Positions 8,762-18,004 of a stretch of DNA of 64,000 nt are shown here, piece by piece. Under the pieces are notes generated by a model. It was not told the origin of the DNA and did not search any database. It worked only from the letters and a program-made list of their open reading frames with translations. This DNA is from Pseudobdellovibrionaceae bacterium (GTDB taxonomy: Bacteria; Bdellovibrionota; Bdellovibrionia; Bdellovibrionales; UBA1609): contig CP060220.1 in the NCBI GenBank assembly GCA_023898385.1, positions 2,604,001 through 2,668,000 on the forward strand. Direction: 5' to 3'. The number at the start of each line of letters is the position of its first letter. The stretch's first letter is position 1. The position numbers were made by a program, and so were the translations under genes.

Positions 8762-10051
8762 TCAGGGGTAGTTTCGTCCATAAAGTCTTGGAAATGGAAT
8801 TGTCTCTCGAACATGGGACAAGCCACATATCCACGAAACCGTTCGCTCCAAACCAAGGCCAAAACCCGAGTGGGGGAAACTCCCATATCGTCTTAAATCC
8901 AAGAACCATTCAAAATCTTTTTGATTCAAACCATGCTCGGCAATTTTCTTTTCGAGCACATCAATGCGCTCTTCACGTTGGCCGCCGCCGATGATCTCGC
9001 CATAGCCTTCGGTGGCTAGAAGGTCACAACTTAAACTTAAGCTTGAATCTTCGGGATCCTCTTTCATGTAAAAGGCTTTGATCGCCGTTGGAAAGTGGTG
9101 CACAAAAACGGGCCGGTCGAACTTTGAACTAATGATGGTCTCATCTGTTCCGCCAAAGTCATCGCCAATGACGAAATCAGGATTTTCTTTTTTAATGATT
9201 TGAGCCGCTTCGTTATAGTGGACGCGCGGAAAGGGCGCCTTGATTTTTTCTAATGGCCCGAGGTCGCGTTCAAGTACCGCCAGTTCATCTTTTTTGTTTT
9301 TAATGGTCCGCTGGACGATATATTCTACAAATTGTTCAGCCAATTCCATGTTGTCATAAAGGTCGGCAAAAGCCACTTCTGGCTCCACCATCCAAAATTC
9401 AATGAGGTGTCGTCTGGTTTTAGATTTTTCTGCGCGAAAAGTGGGGCCAAAGCAATAAACCTTACCAAAGGCCGCAGAAGTGGCTTCCATATAAAGTTGT
9501 CCGCTTTGAGATAAAAAAGCCTTTTCGTCAAAATATTGGGTTTCAAATAAGGTGGAAGTGCCCTCACAAGAGCTGGGGGTAAAAATCGGCGCATCGGTCA
9601 GTGTGAAGCCGCGACCATCAAAAAAATCTCTAATAGCTGCCGATATTTCAGCGCGGACCCGCAAGATAGCGTGTTGTCGTTTTGATCTTAGCCATAAATG
9701 CCGATGGCTCATCAGAAAATCAACGCCATGTTCTTTTGGGCTAATGGGATACTCAGGTGAGGGGCCAATGATTTCAAGGCTCTCAGCGCCGAGTTCATAT
9801 CCGCCGGGACTGCGCTTTTCTTCCCGAACAGTCCCAGTGACCCGCACGCTACATTCTTGAGAAAGCTCGGCAAATTTTTCGAAGGCTTCAGGGTCACATT
9901 CGCCACGAAAATAAACGCACTGACATAGTCCAGTACCGTCTCGTAACAATAAAAATTTAATCTTGCCCGAAGATCGGCTGTTGTAGACCCAACCCTTGAG
10001 TTCAACTTTTTGACCCACGTGTTTGCTTAAATCAGCTATATATTGATGCAT
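8762..10051 (-). CDS. asnS: asparaginyl-tRNA synthetase
   Basis: A 429-residue class IIb aminoacyl-tRNA synthetase. The N-terminal OB fold (about residues 15-100, VELKGWVYNSRSSGKIKFLLLRDG region) binds the anticodon. The catalytic core has motif 2 (FRAEKSKTRRHLIEFWMVEPE region) and motif 3 (GFGLGLERTVSWICGL). GFGLGLER and the length fit AsnRS rather than AspRS, which carries a large insertion. It charges tRNA-Asn with asparagine in the cytoplasm. The pccB operon starts only 21 bp downstream, an unusual pairing of translation and acyl-CoA metabolism. Upstream is an AT-rich leader of about 158 bp. Confidence 0.95.
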   Translation of the reverse strand: MHQYIADLSKHVGQKVELKGWVYNSRSSGKIKFLLLRDGTGLCQCVYFRGECDPEAFEKFAELSQECSVRVTGTVREEKRSPGGYELGAESLEIIGPSPEYPISPKEHGVDFLMSHRHLWLRSKRQHAILRVRAEISAAIRDFFDGRGFTLTDAPIFTPSSCEGTSTLFETQYFDEKAFLSQSGQLYMEATSAAFGKVYCFGPTFRAEKSKTRRHLIEFWMVEPEVAFADLYDNMELAEQFVEYIVQRTIKNKKDELAVLERDLGPLEKIKAPFPRVHYNEAAQIIKKENPDFVIGDDFGGTDETIISSKFDRPVFVHHFPTAIKAFYMKEDPEDSSLSLSCDLLATEGYGEIIGGGQREERIDVLEKKIAEHGLNQKDFEWFLDLRRYGSFPHSGFGLGLERTVSWICGLSHVRETIPFPRLYGRNYP

Positions 10052-10209
10052 TTTATTTTACCCATTCTTAATAAATCATTTTTCTAACATGCCCATATAT
10101 AGATAATCACTTCAAAAAAGCCGTAATGGAGGGAAAAAACAGCGTTTTTGGGTATTCGCCGTTCAAAGAATTGTGCGCTGAAATAAAGCGCCGCATCAAA
10201 GCGGGGCTG

Positions 10210-11484
10210 TTAAGGCAAAAAGGATTCGGCGAGGGCTAAAGCTTCAGAAATATTGAGCGTGCCATGGGTTTGGTTGTGGTAATCGGGATCCATTTTGACA
10301 GAGGTCATCAAGATTTGTTTTACCTCTTTGGCCGAAAGGGAGGGTTTGAAGCTCCACAATAATGCTGCAGCGCCAGATACAAAAGGAGTAGCCATGCTCG
10401 TGCCGGTCAATGCCCGCACTCCTTGCTCGGGTACGGTGCTATAGATGGCAAAGCCAGGTGCAAAAAGGTGCACATTTCGGTCGCCATAATTGGAGTGGCG
10501 GGCCATGCCTCCGTATGAAGTGATGGATCCCACTGTGATTTGAGGCGCGAGATTGAACGAAGCGGGGTATTCTATATACTCGTCAATGTTTCTGCCCGGC
10601 TGGCCATTGCCCGCGGCGTTTATAAAAAGCACATCGTCGTTTTCAAGCTGACGAATTCTTTGCCCTAAAGTTGTTGAGCACGGTCCTCCGCCCCAACTGG
10701 CATTGATCACCTTGGCCCCCATTTTAACGGCATAATCGATAGCCAAGACCGCGTCAGCGGTGGTTCCGCCGGCAGGGCCAATAAAGTCGATGGGTAATAA
10801 TGTGGCCTCTGGCGCCACACCCTGCACATGTTCAGTGGAAATTTCTGTATCGTTGTGGTGGGCCGCAATGATTCCCGCTACGTGAGTTCCGTGTGAGCTG
10901 GTGTCTTCGACTTCGCCGCTATCGCTGGTGAAATCATATCCAGCATAATCATCGATATATCCATTGTTATCGTCGTCAATCCCATTTTGCCTTTTATCAA
11001 TCCCGTTGTCGTCTAAACCTGTTTCACCAGGATTAGAATAAATTTGGCCGGCCAGTTGATTGTGGGTTCTGTCGACTCCAGAATCTACGACAGCCACAAT
11101 GACGCCTTCACCTTTGAAGCCACGTTTCCAAGCTTCACTGGCACCGGTGGTACGGGCTCCCCAGTTATCGATTTCTCCAGCGGTGAACGAATAGTCTTGT
11201 GTGTCTCCGGTTTCAATTTGTATCCGTTTGTGACTTTCAATATGCTCTATTCGATCTAGATTTGGACTTACAAAGTTATTAATAAACGACTGGCGATCTT
11301 CACCTTGCTCTACGGTAAGTTCTCCAGTTTTCCAAGAGACCAGATACTCATGTGGAATTGACTGTTCAAGGCAAGACTGAGATTCGAGGGGAAAGACTTC
11401 CTCGGTTTGGGTTTGTCCGCAGGCAGACAGAAAAATAATAACCGTAGCTATGAGAAAAAATTGAGATGTACGAGTGACTTCCAT
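10210..11484 (-). CDS. subtilisin-like serine protease lipoprotein (S8)
   Basis: A lipoprotein signal peptide ends in the lipobox LSAC with Cys22. Residues 23-110 form a propeptide-like segment, followed by an S8 catalytic domain: Asp134 (AVVDSGVD), His198 (SSHGTHVAG), the oxyanion Asn293 (INAAGNG) and Ser363 (GTSMATPFVSG). All catalytic residues are present. Between Asp and His is an acidic insertion (DDNGIDKRQNGIDDDNNGYI), probably a calcium-binding loop as in secreted subtilases. It is anchored to an envelope membrane and would degrade protein outside the cytoplasm, plausible for a predator, though that is inference. It lies downstream of the nucleoside genes with a 89-bp gap. Confidence 0.93.
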   Translation of the reverse strand: MEVTRTSQFFLIATVIIFLSACGQTQTEEVFPLESQSCLEQSIPHEYLVSWKTGELTVEQGEDRQSFINNFVSPNLDRIEHIESHKRIQIETGDTQDYSFTAGEIDNWGARTTGASEAWKRGFKGEGVIVAVVDSGVDRTHNQLAGQIYSNPGETGLDDNGIDKRQNGIDDDNNGYIDDYAGYDFTSDSGEVEDTSSHGTHVAGIIAAHHNDTEISTEHVQGVAPEATLLPIDFIGPAGGTTADAVLAIDYAVKMGAKVINASWGGGPCSTTLGQRIRQLENDDVLFINAAGNGQPGRNIDEYIEYPASFNLAPQITVGSITSYGGMARHSNYGDRNVHLFAPGFAIYSTVPEQGVRALTGTSMATPFVSGAAALLWSFKPSLSAKEVKQILMTSVKMDPDYHNQTHGTLNISEALALAESFLP

Positions 11485-11573
11485 GCACCGACCGTCCTTT
11501 TAGAGAAGATCGGCAAATTGGGGGTTTGAGGTTAGAAAAACTAGACCATGATCGCGCGGGAATAGTCCTAGGC

Positions 11574-12392
11574 CTAGAGTTCAACAATGAGGCCCTTTAG
11601 AATGGTATTAAAGTCATTTTCTACGCGGCGGGCGACTTCTTTGACTTCATCATGGGTGATTTGTTGCTGACTTATTCCCGAGGCAAGATTTGTAATGCAA
11701 CTTAAACCACAAATGCGCAATCCCGCATGGCGAGCCGCAATGGCTTCGGCCACAGTGCTCATTCCCACAGCTTGACCACCGATTTTTTGCAAATAACTCA
11801 CCTCAGCGGGCGTTTCATAGGAGGGGCCCAAAACGCCACAGTACGTTCCTTCAAAGTATCGCAGACCATTGTTGCGCATAATTGTTGTCAGTTTTTCTGA
11901 AAGTTGTTTGTCGTAGACAGTGGACATGTCTGGAAAGCGTGGGCCAATGGCTTCAATGTTTGGGCCAAGAAGTGGGTTGGTTCCGGTGAGATTGATGTGA
12001 TCCCTTATGATCATAAAATCGCCAGGCTGCATTTTAGGGTCGAGACCACCGGCGGCGTTAGTCAGAACTAGAATTTCAGCGCCCAGTTGTTTTAAAAGCC
12101 GGGTAGGGTACACCACTTGCCCGACGTCGTGTCCTTCATAGAGGTGAATTCGCCCCTGAAGAAGGGCAACAGGCACGCCGTTTAAGTGACCCAACACCAT
12201 CTGTCCAGGGTGACCTTCCACGGTGGTCGGAAGCAGGTGAGGAATTTGAGAATAGGGAATTGCCGCTTCCACTTCAATGGTTTCTGCAAAAGCCGAAAGG
12301 CCCGATCCTAGTGTTACGGCCACTCTTGGACGAAAATTCACTTGTTCAAAGATGTACTCCGCAGATTTAGTTAACTGCTCAATTACGGTCAT
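11574..12392 (-). CDS. punA: purine nucleoside phosphorylase (trimeric, PNP family)
   Basis: A 272-residue enzyme of the trimeric PNP/MTAP family: the phosphate loop VTLGSGLS, GHPGQMVLGHLNG, the QGRIHLYEGH stretch, LTNAAGGLDP, the substrate Glu in GPSYETPAEV, VGMSTVAEA and the base-contacting Asn in ITNLASG. Asn at that site favours 6-oxopurines (inosine, guanosine and the deoxy forms). It splits nucleosides with phosphate to base plus (deoxy)ribose-1-phosphate. It is the third gene of a deoC-deoA-PNP operon, 15 bp after deoA. Confidence 0.94.
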   Translation of the reverse strand: MTVIEQLTKSAEYIFEQVNFRPRVAVTLGSGLSAFAETIEVEAAIPYSQIPHLLPTTVEGHPGQMVLGHLNGVPVALLQGRIHLYEGHDVGQVVYPTRLLKQLGAEILVLTNAAGGLDPKMQPGDFMIIRDHINLTGTNPLLGPNIEAIGPRFPDMSTVYDKQLSEKLTTIMRNNGLRYFEGTYCGVLGPSYETPAEVSYLQKIGGQAVGMSTVAEAIAARHAGLRICGLSCITNLASGISQQQITHDEVKEVARRVENDFNTILKGLIVEL

Positions 12393-12407
12393 TGTTATAC
12401 CCCCTGT

Positions 12408-13733
12408 TTATTGCAAAATATCAGATACAATTGGTGGAGCTGGCTCAGGCTTATCGCTCCAAATAATGCAGTCTTGCAGCTTTTTCATGGCCCCATTTAT
12501 GTCGTCATTTTGGTTGGAGTGGACAAAAAATAAGGGAGTTCCTTTCTCTACTCTTTGGCCAATTCGGCTATTCACTTCGATACCTACTGCGGGGTCAATT
12601 TCGTCAGACGATTTGAGGCGGCCGGCCCCCAGTTGCACAGAAATATATCCAATGGATTCACAATCCATAGCTTTAATATACCCTTGCCGGGGGGCTTGAA
12701 CTGGCCACTGGTGTTTGGCTTGTGGAAGTTGAATGGGCAAAGTAGCCCCTTGTCGTTGGCAAAGGGCTTCAAAAGCTTTAACTGCAAGGCCCGATTCTAA
12801 TAATTCTGTACTTAAATTGTATCCCTCGACGGGTGAATCGCTGCGACCACCAAGGTAGAGGAGATGTCCCGACAATCTTAAACTAAGCTCCCGTGTGGTT
12901 TCGTAATAGTCTACACCATCGTGAACACATTGTTTGTTGGATAAAATATCCAGACACTCTTGGACTTCAAGAGAATTGCCAACAAATCGGCCAAGTGGCT
13001 GACTCATGTCACTCAGTACGGCTGTAACTCGAAGACCGTTTTTTTCGCCAGTCATTTTTAGAAGCTCGGCTAAGCTTCGAGCCTCATTTTTTGTTTTCAT
13101 AAATGCGCCAGAGCCAAACTTAACGTCAAGTACCAAGCCGTTTAAGTCTTCCGCTAATTTTTTTGACATAATACTGGCACAGATTAATGGTAAGCTTTCC
13201 ACCGTGGCCGTGACATCGCGAAGGGCATACAATTTTCGGTCAGCCGGGCAAAGTTCTTTTGTTTGTCCCATAATAGCTACGCGAAATTTATTTATATTTT
13301 TTTGAAACTGTTCAAGACTCATGTCTACTGAAAAACCGGGTATGCTGACCAGTTTATCAAGAGTTCCACCTGTGTGGCCAAGGCCTCGGCCGGCGACCAT
13401 AGGCATGGCTAAGCCTTCAGCAGCCTCAATGATTCCAGCAATGATGAGTGAAGTTTTATCTCCGACCCCGCCGGTGCTGTGCTTATCGACTGTGGGCATT
13501 CCAAGTTGGGAAAAATCCATGGTCTTTCCAGAGTCTCGCATGATCCTGGTCAACCATGCGGTCTCAGAAAGATCCATGCCCTGAAAGCAAATGGCCATGG
13601 TTAACGCCGACATTTGATAGTCAGGAATGCTACCGGATGTGAAGCCATCAATCATGAAGCTAAGTTCATCATTTGAAAGAGACTGCCCTAAACGTTTTTT
13701 TTTGATGATTTGTGCAGGAATAAAGCTCATCAA
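12408..13733 (-). CDS. deoA: pyrimidine-nucleoside (thymidine) phosphorylase
   Basis: A 441-residue enzyme with the full family layout: an N-terminal helical domain (IIKKKRLGQSLSNDELSFMI), the signature VDKHSTGGVGDKTSLIIAGI, VAGRGLGHTGGTLDKL and a C-terminal domain with IDPAVGIEVNSRIGQRVEKG. It phosphorolyses thymidine, deoxyuridine or uridine to base plus sugar-1-phosphate; the exact pyrimidine range cannot be read off. Its start overlaps the deoC stop by 4 bp. Together with deoC and PNP it feeds nucleic-acid sugars into glycolysis, a fitting trait for an organism that consumes prey DNA. Confidence 0.94.
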   Translation of the reverse strand: MMSFIPAQIIKKKRLGQSLSNDELSFMIDGFTSGSIPDYQMSALTMAICFQGMDLSETAWLTRIMRDSGKTMDFSQLGMPTVDKHSTGGVGDKTSLIIAGIIEAAEGLAMPMVAGRGLGHTGGTLDKLVSIPGFSVDMSLEQFQKNINKFRVAIMGQTKELCPADRKLYALRDVTATVESLPLICASIMSKKLAEDLNGLVLDVKFGSGAFMKTKNEARSLAELLKMTGEKNGLRVTAVLSDMSQPLGRFVGNSLEVQECLDILSNKQCVHDGVDYYETTRELSLRLSGHLLYLGGRSDSPVEGYNLSTELLESGLAVKAFEALCQRQGATLPIQLPQAKHQWPVQAPRQGYIKAMDCESIGYISVQLGAGRLKSSDEIDPAVGIEVNSRIGQRVEKGTPLFFVHSNQNDDINGAMKKLQDCIIWSDKPEPAPPIVSDILQ

Positions 13734-14425
13734 TAGTCTCCAGTAATTAGGGTTGTCGCTCCAACAATGGCGACGCTGTTGCTGGTGCCAAGTCGCGTGG
13801 CCCCAGCAGCAATCATAGCCGTAGCGGTGGCCAAGTCGCGAATTCCGCCACTGGCCTTGACCCCCATTTCAGGCCCAACGATAGTTCGCAAAAGGCGAAT
13901 ATCCTCCACGGTTGCGCCAGCGGGGCCATGAGCCGGGCGTGCAAATCCAGTTGATGTTTTGACGTACTGGGCACCAGCTTCTTTTGCCAGTTCACAGGCA
14001 AGGATCTTTTCTTGCTCGTTGAGTAGGGCTGTTTCTAAAATAACCTTCACCGGGCAACCTCTGGCTGCTGTGACGACGCCCTTTATATCCTCAAGAATAA
14101 CGGAATCACGCTTATCTTTTAGAGCAGAAATATTGATCACCATATCCACTTCATTGGCGCCAGCGGCAAGGGCCTGCTCACATTCGGTGGCCTTTGTGGA
14201 GGTCAAATTTGCGCCCAGCGGAAAGCCGATGACGGTGCAAATCTTCACAGCACTTCCGCTAAGTTCAATCTTTGCCTGATCTATAAAAAAAGGATGAATG
14301 CACACAGAAAAAAAACCGTACTCCTTGGCTTCCGCGCACAACTTCTGGATTTCTTGGCTGGTGCAGTCAGCCCGTAGCAAAGTGTGATCAATTAATTGAG
14401 CCACCGAGCTTTGGTTTTGCAACAT
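13730..14425 (-). CDS. deoC: deoxyribose-phosphate aldolase
   Basis: A 231-residue TIM-barrel aldolase: LIDHTLLRADC at the start, ANEVDMVIN with the conserved Asp, VKVILETALL, and the Schiff-base Lys in YVKTSTGFA followed by VKASGGIRD. It cleaves deoxyribose-5-phosphate to acetaldehyde and glyceraldehyde-3-phosphate. It is the first gene of the deo operon, with AAGGA 8 bases before the ATG, and faces the gene at 14516 across a 90-bp AT-rich spacer that should hold the divergent promoters. No deoB (phosphopentomutase) is in the window. Confidence 0.95.
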   Translation of the reverse strand: MLQNQSSVAQLIDHTLLRADCTSQEIQKLCAEAKEYGFFSVCIHPFFIDQAKIELSGSAVKICTVIGFPLGANLTSTKATECEQALAAGANEVDMVINISALKDKRDSVILEDIKGVVTAARGCPVKVILETALLNEQEKILACELAKEAGAQYVKTSTGFARPAHGPAGATVEDIRLLRTIVGPEMGVKASGGIRDLATATAMIAAGATRLGTSNSVAIVGATTLITGDY

Positions 14426-14515
14426 GTCATTAATCCTTGTTGGCCATGGGCTAATATCATTAGGTAATATATGATAATTTTAATCGCCCATGATCTTTGC
14501 AGCGAGGATTGCACT

Positions 14516-14935
14516 ATGGCAAGGAATATAAAATCTCGGACATTAATATCAACAATACTTATAGCTATGTTGATATTTTCTGAAACCGCTTTAGCTCAGG
14601 CCAATCGGTCTGATGTTAAACCCTCTGGACCGCGCCAACAATTGGCAGTCATTATATTTTCTGGTCTTGGTGGGGCGGTTTTGGGATTAAGCACTTTGAG
14701 TTTCTACGGTCGGCCACAAGATCATCTTAACAACATTGCTATAGGTTTCGCTGTGGGCGTGATTGGTGGCACCATCTTTACCACCTACAGAACTGCGACA
14801 CGGCCTTACTATGATTCTTATCGCACACCAAGTAGCTATGGATTTTGGCGAGACCTGCCCTCAAACAAAGAGGACTTGTCAAAAAGCCTGAGCCAAACTC
14901 TGCCGATGACGTTGTCTTATAACTGGACGTTTTAG
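14516..14935 (+). CDS. small secreted/membrane protein of unknown function
   Basis: A 139-residue protein starting at an ATG with GCGAGG 8 bases upstream, rather than at the longer in-frame start at 14471. A signal peptide runs to about ALAQA, then a short linker and two glycine-rich hydrophobic segments (IIFSGLGGAVLGLSTLSF and IAIGFAVGVIGGTIFT) that could form a helical hairpin in a membrane, and a Tyr/Ser-rich tail ending in NWTF. The terminal aromatic residue recalls outer-membrane proteins but the protein is too short for a barrel. Not recognised; it diverges from the deo operon. Confidence 0.7.
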   Translation: MARNIKSRTLISTILIAMLIFSETALAQANRSDVKPSGPRQQLAVIIFSGLGGAVLGLSTLSFYGRPQDHLNNIAIGFAVGVIGGTIFTTYRTATRPYYDSYRTPSSYGFWRDLPSNKEDLSKSLSQTLPMTLSYNWTF

Positions 14936-14954
14936 CGAATAACATGTTTTGCCC

Positions 14955-14984
14955 GTAAAAAATCAATTGGGCACTGGCGCCAAT
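14955..14984 (-). terminator. probable intrinsic terminator of pilT
   Basis: On the minus strand, directly after the pilT stop codon region, ATTGG and CCAAT (14980-14984 and 14966-14970) with inner GC pairs form a hairpin, followed after three bases by six T residues (14962-14957). Stem and T-tract spacing are acceptable but not ideal. Confidence 0.5.
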
Positions 14985-16240
14985 CAACCGGCTTTTTTCT
15001 TGCCGAAACCCAGGTTTTTTAGCATGGAATTTCGATCAGCCGATGCGGAAACCGCACCAGGCAATGCAGACGTAGACGTGATCTTAAGTCCGCTTTCCTC
15101 ATTGGGTTTTGGGCGTTGACTTGGACCTTGGGGCTTGGGTCCAGCTTTGTGTGCAGGCTTCTCAGCCCCCGTTCCATGGCCACCTTCGGCGTCTTCTTGT
15201 TTTGTTGTCAGTGAAGTTCCCAAAAAGTTATCCATGGCCTCTTTGGTGAGCTTACCTTCATCAACTAATCTTTTGAGTGCCGTCTGGAAGGTCTGCATGC
15301 CAGAAGCCGCACTGGTCTGCATAACCGACGGAATTTGAAAGGTTTTACCCTCACGAATCAGGTTGGCCACCGCAAAAGTATTTATCAAGATCTCAAGGGC
15401 AGCCACCCGACCGGGTTTGTCGGCTCGGGGGAACAGCGTTTGTGCGACCACGCCACGTAAACTTTCTGCCAGCATCACTCGCACCTGTGCCTGTTGGGCT
15501 TGCGGAAATGCATCGATAATACGATCGACAGTTTTAGCTGCACTATTTGTGTGAAGTGTTCCGAACACAAGGTGTCCTGTTTCTGCGGCCGTCATAGCTA
15601 AATGAATGGTTTCAAGGTCTCGAAGCTCACCCACAAGAATAATATCGGGATCTTCCCGCAGGGCCGCTTTCAGGGCGTTTGCAAAAGATTTTGTGTGACT
15701 GCTCACTTCCCGTTGATTCACCAAACTTTGGATGTTGGGGTGCACAAATTCAATGGGATCTTCAATGGTCATAATGTGTTCTTTGCGGGTGAGATTAATT
15801 TCATTGATGAGAGCCGCTAGCGTAGTTGATTTACCAGAGCCTGTGGGGCCAGTGACTAAGATGAGGCCCCGCGGAACATCAATTAGACGCAATAGCGTTT
15901 CAGGAAGACCAAGATCGGTGGCCGATTTGATATCTTCAGGAATCACACGAAAAACAGCGCCAAGTCCACGTCGTTGCATAAACACATTCACCCGAAAACG
16001 GCCAAGACCATTGATCGCATAGCTGCAATCTAACTCCCATTTTTCAATGAAGTTCTTTTTTTGTTTGTCGGTGAGAATTTCAAAGACCAGCTTTTGTACC
16101 TGTTCATTCGAGAGCTGAGGGTGATCAAGTTGCATCATCGAACCATGGATTCGCAAATAGGGTCGGGCTCCAGAGCTTAGGTGCATATCCGAAGCATTTT
16201 GCGCAACCATGATTTTAAACAGTTCATCAATTTCAGCCAT
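14984..16240 (-). CDS. pilT: twitching motility ATPase PilT
   Basis: A 418-residue hexameric ATPase that drives type IV pilus retraction. Residues 1-100 form the PAS-like N-domain; the core has Walker A GPTGSGKST, the Asp box IMTIEDPIE, Walker B ILVGELRDLETI and the His box GHLVFGTLHTNSA. The PilT-specific AIRNLIRE motif appears as AVANLIREGK. After about residue 345 it has an unusual Pro/Lys/Gly-rich tail of about 70 residues (KPAHKAGPKPQGPSQRPKP) ending LKNLGFGKKKAG, longer than usual for PilT. No pilB or pilC is adjacent. In Bdellovibrio type IV pili matter for prey invasion (established); a similar role here is inferred. Confidence 0.95.
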   Translation of the reverse strand: MAEIDELFKIMVAQNASDMHLSSGARPYLRIHGSMMQLDHPQLSNEQVQKLVFEILTDKQKKNFIEKWELDCSYAINGLGRFRVNVFMQRRGLGAVFRVIPEDIKSATDLGLPETLLRLIDVPRGLILVTGPTGSGKSTTLAALINEINLTRKEHIMTIEDPIEFVHPNIQSLVNQREVSSHTKSFANALKAALREDPDIILVGELRDLETIHLAMTAAETGHLVFGTLHTNSAAKTVDRIIDAFPQAQQAQVRVMLAESLRGVVAQTLFPRADKPGRVAALEILINTFAVANLIREGKTFQIPSVMQTSAASGMQTFQTALKRLVDEGKLTKEAMDNFLGTSLTTKQEDAEGGHGTGAEKPAHKAGPKPQGPSQRPKPNEESGLKITSTSALPGAVSASADRNSMLKNLGFGKKKAG

Positions 16241-16392
16241 GTCTTTGTCCTACCGGTTAGGGTCAAAAGCGCTAAGAACCACAGGCTTAGCTTGCTACTC
16301 TATCGGTGATTGAGCCCCTAAAGTTGAGTCCGGACGGAGAAAAAGTGCGGCTAAATTTCACAAGGACACATTGCGTAATTAAAGACAGTGTC

Positions 16393-16410
16393 TGGCCCTA
16401 TGTAGGGCCA
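16393..16410 (+). promoter_or_regulatory. palindrome/hairpin in the leader of the RNase G gene
   Basis: TGGCCCTA-TG-TAGGGCCA is a perfect inverted repeat 43 bases before the start codon of the RNase E/G gene. As RNA it would fold as a 7-bp stem with an ATGT loop; as DNA it is an 18-bp palindrome. It could be an operator or a cleavage or stability element. E. coli RNase E feeds back on its own 5' leader (established); a parallel here is inference. Confidence 0.45.
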
Positions 16411-16453
16411 TCGGGTACTTTAGGCTTCCACTTTTTGGAACGGGAGAACACTG

Positions 16454-18004
16454 TTGTCTACTGAAATCTTGATAAACGTACGTCCCAATCAGACGCGGGT
16501 GGCTTATGTCGAGGAGCGCACCTTAGTAGACTTCAAAGTGGAGAGAAAAACTCAACCCACCTTAGTGGGCTCCATCTACAAAGGCCGAGTCGTAAGGGTG
16601 TTACCGGGCATGCAGGCGGCCTTTGTGGACATAGGTCTGGATCGGGCCGCATTTTTGTATGTGGGAGACGTCAGAAGTGACAATGAGGCGCAAAAACATC
16701 TGGTCATGATGGAAGAAGAAGACCAGGAAAAAACCGAAGAGCCAATAGTTCTCGATCCCAGTGCTACGCAAGCCCCAGAGGCCGTCGCTGAAACACACAT
16801 GCCGTTGATTCAAGACCTCCTTAAAGAGGGGCAAACTTTGATGGTTCAGGTGGCCAAGGATCCATTGGGAACAAAAGGCGCTAGAATAACCACTCATGTA
16901 TCCTTGCCCGGCCGGCACCTCGTATATATGCCGACCCTATTGCATCTTGGAATTTCCCGGAGAATTGAAGACGAACAAGAACGTGAGCGACTAAGAAAAC
17001 TGATTGAAAAAGCTAAGCCCAAAGGTGGTGTTATTGTCCGCACGGCAGGTGAAGGAGCCACTGCAGAATCATTGCAGTCCGATTTGGATTTTCTCCACTT
17101 GGTATGGAAGGGAATTCAACAGTCCTACAATAAGAGAAAAACTTTGGGACTCATTCATAGCGAGCTCGACGTTGAGTTAAGAGCTCTTCGGGATATGCTC
17201 AACGAATCCGTGGATCACGTGATTGTGGATGATCCTAAGGTGTATCGGAGCGTTCAAGGGTTTGTATCGCAGTTTATGCCGAATTTTAAAAAGAAAGTGC
17301 GTCTCTATAGGGATCCCGCGCCGCTCTTTGATATGTATGATATCGATCTCGAAGTTTCTCGCTCGATAGGGCGTCGAATTTGGTTAAAAAGCGGAGGATA
17401 TTTAGTCATCGATGAGGCTGAGGCCCTGGTGGTGATTGATGTCAATACGGGCCGATATGTGGGTAAAAAAGATTTAGAAGACACTATTGTTACGACCAAC
17501 GTAGAAGCCGCAAAAGAAGTGTGCCACCAGTTGAGAATTCGAAACTGCGGGGGAATTATCATTATTGATTTTATCGATATGCAAAAAGAAGTTCACCGGG
17601 AAAAGGTGTTAAGCGTATTGCGAGAAGAACTTGTAAATGACCGAGCCCGCACAGAAGTGGTGAACATGTCGGCATTGGGCCTTGTGGAAATGACCCGAAA
17701 GCGCATTCGTCCCAGCCTAGTCTCTCTTTTGTGTGATCCATGCCCTTATTGTGAAGGTAAGGGCTACATTAAGAAAAAGCCGACCATAGCCGATGAAATA
17801 TTCAGAACTCTCGAGCGCGAAGAAGCCGTGCAAGCGGCCACGGGACCTTTAGTTGTAGGCTGTCATGCAGAAGTGGCCGACTGGGTGTATGAGGAGGAGC
17901 CGGCGAGCCTCGAGGAATTGGAGAAAAAGTTGGGACGGCCAGTGGCTTTTAAGGTTGAGCCGGGATTCCATCTGGAGCAATTTGAGCTAAAGTCATCAGA
18001 ATGA
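16454..18004 (+). CDS. rng: ribonuclease E/G family protein
   Basis: A 516-residue RNase G-sized enzyme. The start is TTG with GGGAG 7 bases upstream. An S1-type RNA-binding domain (GSIYKGRVVRVLPGMQAAFVD) carries an acidic Glu/Asp-rich insertion near residues 75-105. It is followed by the 5'-sensor/RNase H-like core and a DNase-like catalytic site with metal-binding Asp in VVIDVNTGRYVGK and IIIIDFIDM, then the zinc-link type CDPCPYCEGKG. It lacks the long disordered tail of RNase E, so it fits rRNA and mRNA processing. It is encoded 152 bp before rplU on the same strand. Confidence 0.94.
   Translation: MSTEILINVRPNQTRVAYVEERTLVDFKVERKTQPTLVGSIYKGRVVRVLPGMQAAFVDIGLDRAAFLYVGDVRSDNEAQKHLVMMEEEDQEKTEEPIVLDPSATQAPEAVAETHMPLIQDLLKEGQTLMVQVAKDPLGTKGARITTHVSLPGRHLVYMPTLLHLGISRRIEDEQERERLRKLIEKAKPKGGVIVRTAGEGATAESLQSDLDFLHLVWKGIQQSYNKRKTLGLIHSELDVELRALRDMLNESVDHVIVDDPKVYRSVQGFVSQFMPNFKKKVRLYRDPAPLFDMYDIDLEVSRSIGRRIWLKSGGYLVIDEAEALVVIDVNTGRYVGKKDLEDTIVTTNVEAAKEVCHQLRIRNCGGIIIIDFIDMQKEVHREKVLSVLREELVNDRARTEVVNMSALGLVEMTRKRIRPSLVSLLCDPCPYCEGKGYIKKKPTIADEIFRTLEREEAVQAATGPLVVGCHAEVADWVYEEEPASLEELEKKLGRPVAFKVEPGFHLEQFELKSSE

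Noticed and set aside
10128..10160. AAAAAC-GCT-GTTTTT hairpin as terminator of the S8 gene
   Set aside because: All A-T pairs except one, on the wrong side at uncertain distance; could be chance in AT-rich DNA.
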